The position numbers and the translations under genes were made by a program. Positions 6,519 through 11,354 of a stretch of DNA of 11,354 bases are shown here, piece by piece; position 1 is the stretch's first letter, and every line of letters begins with the position of its first letter. This stretch comes from a bacterium (GTDB lineage: Bacteria; Fidelibacterota; Marinisomatia; Marinisomatales; JAHJCW01): positions 1 to 11,354 of the forward strand of contig JAHJCW010000011.1 of assembly GCA_018812885.1 (NCBI GenBank), read 5' to 3'. Below the pieces are notes generated by a model that saw only the letters and a list, made by a program, of their open reading frames with translations, had not been told where the DNA came from and made no database searches.

Positions 6519-8858
6519 CTATAATAACTTATCCCGTAATCCGTTTTCCCATGATTTTTTTGCTTTACTAATCGGAACACCAATAACATTATTGATTTTA
6601 ATTAATTGATCTACAGTTGTCTTTCCAATTCTAAAATATTTACAATAGTAATTATTTAGAATATGTTCCATTTTATGGGTGTTCTGTTTTGAAACTTCTA
6701 TGACAAATCCCCCTGTCTCAGAAAAAAGTAATGTATCAGTTCTTAGTTTGCCGGAAATATTTACATCACATCCGATATTGTTTTTAAAACACATTTCAGC
6801 AAGAGCAACCGCAACACCACCATCGCTGATATCGTGAGTAGCCAAAGCTAAATCATTTTCAATTATATCAGTAACAGAAAATATTTGCGCTTCAACTTCA
6901 TGAAATGATGGTTTTGGCAAATTTTTCCCTAGTTCATTAAAAAGAGAATAATAGGCGCTTCCACCACACTCGTTCTTACGCCTACCGATTAAATAAATTT
7001 CTGAATCAGATTTTTTAAAATCGAAAGTAATTGCTGAGTTCACGTAATTAATTTTTCCGGTACAACTAATTATTGGACTTGCCGGAATCGCACAGTTTTT
7101 TGTTTCATTATAAAAACTTACATTGCCGGCAACAATTGGAGTTGCTGATTCAGGATGTTCTTTTAAATGAATATTTTTACACGATTCTGCAACGCCTCGT
7201 GCAGCCTCGGCAAATTCCCACATTTGTTCGGGTTTTTCTGGATTGCCAAAGCACAGACAGTCCGTCATTGCAATGGGCATAGCACCAACAGCTGCTACGT
7301 TTCGCATTGATTCTGCCACAGCATTAACTGCCGCCCAATATGGATCAATTTTTCCATAACGTGGATTGTGATCTGTGGAAAGCGCAATTCCAACATTTCG
7401 AATTTCTTTGGGAAAGTTGTCACTGTTGAACGGTGCAATAACACCGGCATCGGCATTACCCGCCTCAATTTTTGTACGACCTTGAACTTGTTTATCATAA
7501 GTTTCAAAAACTGCTTCGCGCGATGCAATATTTTCATGAGCCAAAATATTTAATAATATTTTATTGTAATTTTCCGGTTCTGGTATTTGTGGCTCATGAA
7601 AATTAGTATTTGGTTTTTTTAAAGGACGATTATAGACAAATCCACGCGTTACTTCCTTGGCGGGAGCATTAACAATCTTTTCACCATTATTATGAACTAT
7701 ATATTGATTGTCATCACGGATTTTTCCAATTACGCGCGCCTGCGCCAAATTAGAAACGCCGGGCAAATCAAATATTTTATTATAATGATTCAAAATGATT
7801 GGCGTTATATCAGGCGGTGATATCCACATGAACCGTTCTTGTGTTTCAGAGCAAAGATACACCGAAGGATGTAACCCATCCATGCTCCTATGTACTTTGT
7901 CCAACCAAACCTCGGCACCGTACCCTGAAGTTTCTGCAAGTTCTACGCTTGCACAAGCCACGCCACCGGCGCCCAAGTCTTTAAAACCAACTTTGTCAAT
8001 AAGTCCCCTGTCTTTTAATAACTTAAATAATGAATATGATGCTTTAAGTATATGTCGCTCTAAAAATGCATTAGGTTCTTGCACCGCCCCCTTGGTTTGT
8101 TCTTTTTTCTCTTCATCCAATTCTAACGATGCAAAGCTTGCCCCCCCAAAGCCGCTATTATCGGTTGGTTTGCCGATTAAAATTATGTCATGGCCAACTG
8201 CGTTTTTGGGGGCGTACGAATGTAAAATTTCATCCTCGCGTACAATCCCGAGCGTTACAATTGTAACCAAACAGTTTTCGTTATATCCCTCATCATAATA
8301 AAGGTCGCCACCAATATTGGGAATGCCAAGCGGGTTTCCATATCCGGCAATTCCGTCAACCACACCCTCATGGATCCAAAGACTTTTACTCGATTTTATA
8401 TCGCCAAAGCGTAATCCGTCCGCCAAGGCGATGACTTCGGCGCCCATGCAAGCTACATCGCGAACGTTGCCGCCAATGCCGGTCGCTGCACCCTCGTACG
8501 GTACAATTTGCGAGGGATGATTATGCGATTCATGACTGATTACTACGCAATAGCGATGGCCTTCATTATCGCTTGTAATAGCGACAACCCCCGCATCTTC
8601 TTTGGCACCCAATATGACATCAGGACCATCTGTTATAAACTGCTTCAAATGATTACGACTGCTTTTATAAGAACAATGTTCGGAACCCTCAATTGAAAAC
8701 AATACTAACTCAGCGAGCGATGGTGCACGGCCGAGCATTTCATTTTGGATTTTTAAAGCTTCATCGACGGTAAGCGGGATGTTTAATTTACCAAGTCGGT
8801 CACGAATCTCATCCATGCTTAGGATTGAGAAATCGACGATTTCTTTTGTGAATGCCAT
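6519..8858 (-). CDS. purL: Phosphoribosylformylglycinamidine synthase subunit PurL (small type)
   Basis: PurL is the synthetase subunit that converts FGAR to FGAM with ATP and ammonia channelled from PurQ. At 779 residues it is the small Bacillus/Thermotoga type (about 600-740 residues), not the 1295-residue E. coli protein, so it lacks the built-in PurS-like and glutaminase domains. Order seen: a short helical N-terminus, GSEHCSYKSS (58-67) with the likely catalytic His61, SHNHPSQIVPYEGAATGIGG (111-130), DNSGFGGASFAS (233-244) and DLGAGGVACASVELAET (294-310). A second half-repeat starts near 440, with KIEAGNADAGVIAPF, and HDISDGGVAVALAEM lies near the C-terminus. This two-fold ATP-grasp-unrelated PurM-like arrangement is typical. 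The start follows the purA stop by 1 nt. It is probably the partner of the PurQ-PurS fusion encoded two genes on. Confidence 0.97.
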   Translation of the reverse strand: MAFTKEIVDFSILSMDEIRDRLGKLNIPLTVDEALKIQNEMLGRAPSLAELVLFSIEGSEHCSYKSSRNHLKQFITDGPDVILGAKEDAGVVAITSDNEGHRYCVVISHESHNHPSQIVPYEGAATGIGGNVRDVACMGAEVIALADGLRFGDIKSSKSLWIHEGVVDGIAGYGNPLGIPNIGGDLYYDEGYNENCLVTIVTLGIVREDEILHSYAPKNAVGHDIILIGKPTDNSGFGGASFASLELDEEKKEQTKGAVQEPNAFLERHILKASYSLFKLLKDRGLIDKVGFKDLGAGGVACASVELAETSGYGAEVWLDKVHRSMDGLHPSVYLCSETQERFMWISPPDITPIILNHYNKIFDLPGVSNLAQARVIGKIRDDNQYIVHNNGEKIVNAPAKEVTRGFVYNRPLKKPNTNFHEPQIPEPENYNKILLNILAHENIASREAVFETYDKQVQGRTKIEAGNADAGVIAPFNSDNFPKEIRNVGIALSTDHNPRYGKIDPYWAAVNAVAESMRNVAAVGAMPIAMTDCLCFGNPEKPEQMWEFAEAARGVAESCKNIHLKEHPESATPIVAGNVSFYNETKNCAIPASPIISCTGKINYVNSAITFDFKKSDSEIYLIGRRKNECGGSAYYSLFNELGKNLPKPSFHEVEAQIFSVTDIIENDLALATHDISDGGVAVALAEMCFKNNIGCDVNISGKLRTDTLLFSETGGFVIEVSKQNTHKMEHILNNYYCKYFRIGKTTVDQLIKINNVIGVPISKAKKSWENGLRDKLL

Positions 8859-8859
8859 C

Positions 8860-10149
8860 CTACTTTAATACGGTTTGATGGCGTTGCGGACCAACAGAAA
8901 CAATTGTGATAGGACAGTCAACTTCTTCTTCAATAAAATTGATATATTTTAAAATATTTTTTGGAAGGGAAGAAAAATCACTTTCGTTTTTTATATTGAA
9001 ATCATTCCATCCGGGAAGAATTTTATAAATTGGTTTTGCATTTCTATAATCACTAAGACTTGCGGGCATCTCTGCAATTGTTTTGCCATTAACATCATAA
9101 GCTATACAAATCGGCAATTCTTTAAAATTGTTAAGTACGTCAAGTTTTATAAGGGCGATGTCCGTCAATCCATTTACGCGTACTGCCTGTCGCAACTGAA
9201 CCAAATCCAACCAACCAACGCGGCGTGGACGTCCCGTAGTTGTTCCGTATTCATTTCCCTTATCTCTTAATGATTTTGCACTTTCACCTTCAATCTCTGA
9301 TGGAAACGGACTTATTCCCACCCGCGTAACATATGCCTTGGCAGCGCCAATAATTTTATCAATTTTAGTAAAGCTAACTCCACAACCGGCTGCAATATTG
9401 CCGGCAGCAGTATTACTGCTTGTAGTATGTGGATAAATTACGTGATCCACATCTAGACTAATTCCCTGTGCACCCTCGAATAAAATTGATTTTCCGTCTT
9501 TTTTTGCATCGTAAAGAATTTTGGAGGTATCGGCAATATATTTGTTTAGCTGGTTGCCATATCCTAAATAATCGTTATATATCGACTCTAGTGATAAGCT
9601 GATTTTTCCACCAAGCGCTTTTTCCGCTACGTTTTTGTTAAATAAATAGGATTTTTCTAATTTTTCGTGAAAGATTTCCGGCTCAAGTAAATCAATCATT
9701 CGGATTCCGTGGCGATACATTTTGTCGGCATAAACCGGTGCAATTCCGCGCTTGGTACTACCCGCGGCAAGTTTTCCCTGATGTTCTGTAATAGCCACAT
9801 CCATATCAATATGATAAGGCATAATTACGTGAGCGCGGTCGCTTACTAATAGGTTTGGATTTACACCACGTTTTTGCAGACCGGCTATTTCAGCAAGTAA
9901 AACTTTTGGATCAACCACTACACCATTTCCGATTACACTTACAGGTTTTGAGTATAAAACACCGGATGGGACCAAGTGTAATTTAAAAGTTTCATCATTT
10001 ACAATTACGGTGTGTCCGGCATTATTTCCGCCCTGAAAACGAACAACGTAATCAGCTTCGCCCGCAAAAAAATCAGTGATTTTCCCCTTGCCTTCATCGC
10101 CCCATTGGGCGCCAACAATAACAGAAATTTTTTGCGTAGCAGGTTTCAC
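8860..10149 (-). CDS. purA: Adenylosuccinate synthetase PurA
   Basis: PurA condenses IMP with aspartate using GTP to give adenylosuccinate, which PurB then splits to AMP. The 429-residue length matches the family (about 430). Key motifs are VGAQWGDEGKGK (12-23), the P-loop-like phosphate region with the catalytic Asp18, VRFQGGNNAGHT (36-47) with His46, GSTKRGIAPVYADK, FEGAQGISLDVDH, and YGTTTGRPRRVGWLD with the arginines of the IMP and base sites. The start is GTG at 10149. Reading upstream, no ATG occurs before the in-frame TGA, and GTG leaves the normal short N-terminus before the P-loop-like motif. No strong Shine-Dalgarno sequence is seen. As the first gene of the cluster it would be promoter-proximal, an unusual place for a branch enzyme. 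It ends 1 nt before purL. Confidence 0.98.
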   Translation of the reverse strand: MKPATQKISVIVGAQWGDEGKGKITDFFAGEADYVVRFQGGNNAGHTVIVNDETFKLHLVPSGVLYSKPVSVIGNGVVVDPKVLLAEIAGLQKRGVNPNLLVSDRAHVIMPYHIDMDVAITEHQGKLAAGSTKRGIAPVYADKMYRHGIRMIDLLEPEIFHEKLEKSYLFNKNVAEKALGGKISLSLESIYNDYLGYGNQLNKYIADTSKILYDAKKDGKSILFEGAQGISLDVDHVIYPHTTSSNTAAGNIAAGCGVSFTKIDKIIGAAKAYVTRVGISPFPSEIEGESAKSLRDKGNEYGTTTGRPRRVGWLDLVQLRQAVRVNGLTDIALIKLDVLNNFKELPICIAYDVNGKTIAEMPASLSDYRNAKPIYKILPGWNDFNIKNESDFSSLPKNILKYINFIEEEVDCPITIVSVGPQRHQTVLK

Positions 10150-10309
10150 CGGGATTGATTTTCCGTGGGCTGTAGGATTAGTGGCGCTTTGAAAATCACA
10201 AAATTTTATTCAAATGAAGTAAGTGAGGTTACAATAACAAAAGGAATATTTCAAAGTATCAAAATAGATAATTAACAATATTTTCAGATGGATTGCTAAA
10301 TAATTAATC

Positions 10310-10341
10310 TTTGCTATTAATAGACCAAGTAATTATATTTA
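10310..10341 (+). promoter_or_regulatory. Candidate promoter for the outer-membrane protein gene
   Basis: TTTGCT (10310-10315) is followed after 18 nt by TATATT (10334-10339), which has five of six matches to a sigma70 -10 box. Read the Bacteroidota way, TTTG is followed after 20 nt by TATATTTA, close to TAnnTTTG. In an A/T-rich region such matches arise easily, so the call is tentative. Confidence 0.3.
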
Positions 10342-10351
10342 TTAGTCTTTT

Positions 10352-10420
10352 ATGTTTCTAGGAGAGTCAACATTGAAGATAAAAGTATTTATTATTAATA
10401 AAAGAGGAAAAAGGAAATGA
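10352..10420 (+). CDS. Possible 22-codon leader ORF overlapping the outer-membrane gene start
   Basis: An ATG at 10352 opens a 22-codon frame rich in lysine and isoleucine, ending in INKRGKRK. Its TGA overlaps the downstream ATG as ATGA. An in-frame TTG at 10373 lies 8 nt after AGGAG (10360-10364) and gives a 15-codon version with a better ribosome site. No function can be inferred, and an open frame this short is readily expected by chance in A/T-rich DNA. Confidence 0.15.
   Translation: MFLGESTLKIKVFIINKRGKRK
10403..10416 (+). promoter_or_regulatory. Ribosome binding site for the outer-membrane protein gene
   Basis: A purine-rich run AGAGGAAAAAGGAA precedes the ATG at 10417. AGAGG lies about 9 nt upstream, at usable Shine-Dalgarno spacing, and supports this start together with the signal peptide that follows. 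Confidence 0.6.
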
Positions 10421-11354
10421 GAAAAATAGGTACCATTTTTATAATTGGCTTACTACTCGTTGGTTTTGTTTTTGCCGGCGGAATAGTAACCAATACAAAT
10501 CAGAGTGCGGATTTTATCCGTATGATGAACCGCAATGCATCCACAGATGTTGATGCTGTGTACTTCAATCCGGCTGGACTAACGAGCTTAAATGATGGAT
10601 TGAGCTTCTATTTAAGCAGTCAAACTGTCTTTCAAAACAGAACCATAATAAGCGATGTTGGCACGCTGAATAGTGATACATTTGAAGGCACAACATTTGT
10701 GCCGGTTTTCCCAAACTTTTATATTGCCTATAAAACTGGTAATCTAGCTATAGGTGCCGGCCTCACCCCAATTGGAGGAGGAGGAGGAGCAGTCTATGAT
10801 GATGGGTTGCCGTCATTTGAAGTTCCTGCATCATTATTGACTGCCGGGCTAACAGCTTCGGGAATTCCAACCAGTAAGTATGAACTGGATGTTGCTTTTG
10901 ATGGCTCTTCATTATACTTAGGTGGACAAGCAGTTGTATCCTACAAAATTAATGATATGATTTCAGTTGCCGGTGGTGCGCGCTATTTTACTGCTACAAA
11001 CACATATACAGGACATCTTACAGATATTATGATCAATCCAAATTACCCTGCAGCCGGATTTACCGGCAACATGGTATCAGCACCTACATTTTTCACTACA
11101 ATGTCAGGTGCTTTGGCAGCCGGTGCGGCTGGCGCAACTGCAGGAGCCGCCAGCTTACAACCGTTTATTGATGCCGGTGCCGGTGCCTATACGTTTAATC
11201 AATTACTTGCAGCACAAATGGTTGACCAGGCAACAGTAAATTCCATTATAACGGGATTTGGTTATTTAGGCATAACAGTTGATCCAGCAACCTGGACACC
11301 CGCAATGGCACAACAGTATGCACTAGGTGCCGCAGCAGCATATACCGAAAAATC
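10417..11354 (+). CDS. FadL/OmpP1-family outer-membrane beta-barrel protein, partial (C-terminus beyond right edge)
   Basis: The family forms outer-membrane channels for hydrophobic compounds such as long-chain fatty acids or aromatic hydrocarbons; the substrate here cannot be told. The 312 visible residues begin with a signal peptide: a basic Met-Arg-Lys end, a hydrophobic core from about 5 to 19, and likely cleavage after Ala20 (FVFA/GG). The FadL-type N-terminus follows, with DAVYFNPAGLTSL (46-58) carrying the NPAGL hallmark (51-55), then alternating beta strands (YIAYKTGNLAIGAGLTPI). A five-glycine stretch (120-124) is coded by five consecutive GGA codons and followed by DDGLPSFEVP. ISVAGGARYF (182-191) is another strand. 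From about 222 an Ala/Gly-rich, probably helical section runs to the edge. It is transcribed away from the pur cluster and is probably unrelated in function. Confidence 0.85.
   Translation, partial: MRKIGTIFIIGLLLVGFVFAGGIVTNTNQSADFIRMMNRNASTDVDAVYFNPAGLTSLNDGLSFYLSSQTVFQNRTIISDVGTLNSDTFEGTTFVPVFPNFYIAYKTGNLAIGAGLTPIGGGGGAVYDDGLPSFEVPASLLTAGLTASGIPTSKYELDVAFDGSSLYLGGQAVVSYKINDMISVAGGARYFTATNTYTGHLTDIMINPNYPAAGFTGNMVSAPTFFTTMSGALAAGAAGATAGAASLQPFIDAGAGAYTFNQLLAAQMVDQATVNSIITGFGYLGITVDPATWTPAMAQQYALGAAAAYTEK

Larger units (their letters stand above)
10150..10416. other. Divergent intergenic region between purA and the outer-membrane gene
   Basis: This 267-nt A/T-rich stretch separates the two divergent transcription units and should contain both promoters. 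No tRNA, purine riboswitch core or recognisable PurR-type operator was found by eye. On the plus strand there is a candidate promoter near 10310-10341 and a tiny ORF at 10352-10420. On the minus strand no convincing purA promoter could be picked out. Confidence 0.6.

Noticed and set aside
7295..7537. An 80-codon minus-strand open frame in purL
   Set aside because: It is in a different frame from the continuous, motif-bearing purL frame. The purL frame is not interrupted there, so it is not a frameshift fragment.
7795..8298. A 167-codon plus-strand open frame inside purL
   Set aside because: It lies fully within the well-supported purL gene on the opposite strand, is rich in Ser and Pro, and shows no recognisable domain. 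It is a shadow frame.
10322..10348. Imperfect hairpin AGACCAAGTA / TATTAGTCT followed by T residues, as a possible terminator or operator
   Set aside because: The stem is short, A/T-rich and has a mismatch and a bulge. It overlaps the candidate -10 box and follows no gene on that strand. It is likely chance.
10150..10416. Purine riboswitch or PurR operator upstream of purA
   Set aside because: No conserved riboswitch core or palindromic operator could be recognised by eye on the minus strand.
10774..10788. Run of five GGA codons as a phase-variable tract
   Set aside because: It is a trinucleotide run within the frame, so length changes would not cause frameshifts. From memory, glycine-rich stretches at this place are usual in FadL-like proteins.

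Overview
The window is AT-rich. It holds one long minus-strand gene cluster for de novo purine nucleotide synthesis (about 1-10149), a short divergent intergenic region, and the first 312 codons of a plus-strand outer-membrane beta-barrel gene running off the right edge. A FadL/OmpP1-type protein with a signal peptide implies a Gram-negative cell. Several genes lack a clear Shine-Dalgarno sequence, and one upstream signal loosely resembles the Bacteroidota promoter form (TTTG, about 20 nt, TAnnTTTG). Together these suggest Bacteroidota or a related, possibly anaerobic, phylum such as Cloacimonadota. That placement is an inference and no marker gene settles it.

In transcription order (right to left) the cluster is purA (adenylosuccinate synthetase), purL (small-type FGAM synthase), a 158-nt gap carrying a degenerate dispersed repeat, purM (AIR synthetase), purQ with a C-terminal extension (FGAM synthase glutaminase plus PurS-like domains), purC (SAICAR synthetase), purE (class II AIR mutase/carboxylase), purB (adenylosuccinate lyase), and purF (PRPP amidotransferase, cut by the left edge). 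Apart from the purL-purM gap, the genes are 1-3 nt apart or overlap by 4, 7 and 26 nt, so they should be co-transcribed and in places translationally coupled.

Together they encode PRPP to phosphoribosylamine (PurF), FGAR to FGAM (PurL with PurQ/PurS), FGAM to AIR (PurM), AIR to CAIR (PurE), CAIR to SAICAR (PurC), SAICAR to AICAR (PurB), and the IMP to AMP branch (PurA, then PurB). PurD, a GAR transformylase (PurN or PurT) and PurH are not in the window. PurK is also absent, and the class II PurE should not need it.

The strongest observation is the purQ gene. Its 423-residue product carries, after a complete glutaminase, about 150 residues that read as two tandem PurS-like domains. No separate purS is present, although PurL is the small type that normally needs PurQ and a PurS dimer. 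The fusion would put one PurQ and two PurS equivalents on one chain, the ratio known for the Bacillus-type complex. Secondary points are the class II PurE, the dispersed-repeat remnant placed exactly after the purL stop, and a tiny leader ORF overlapping the outer-membrane gene start.
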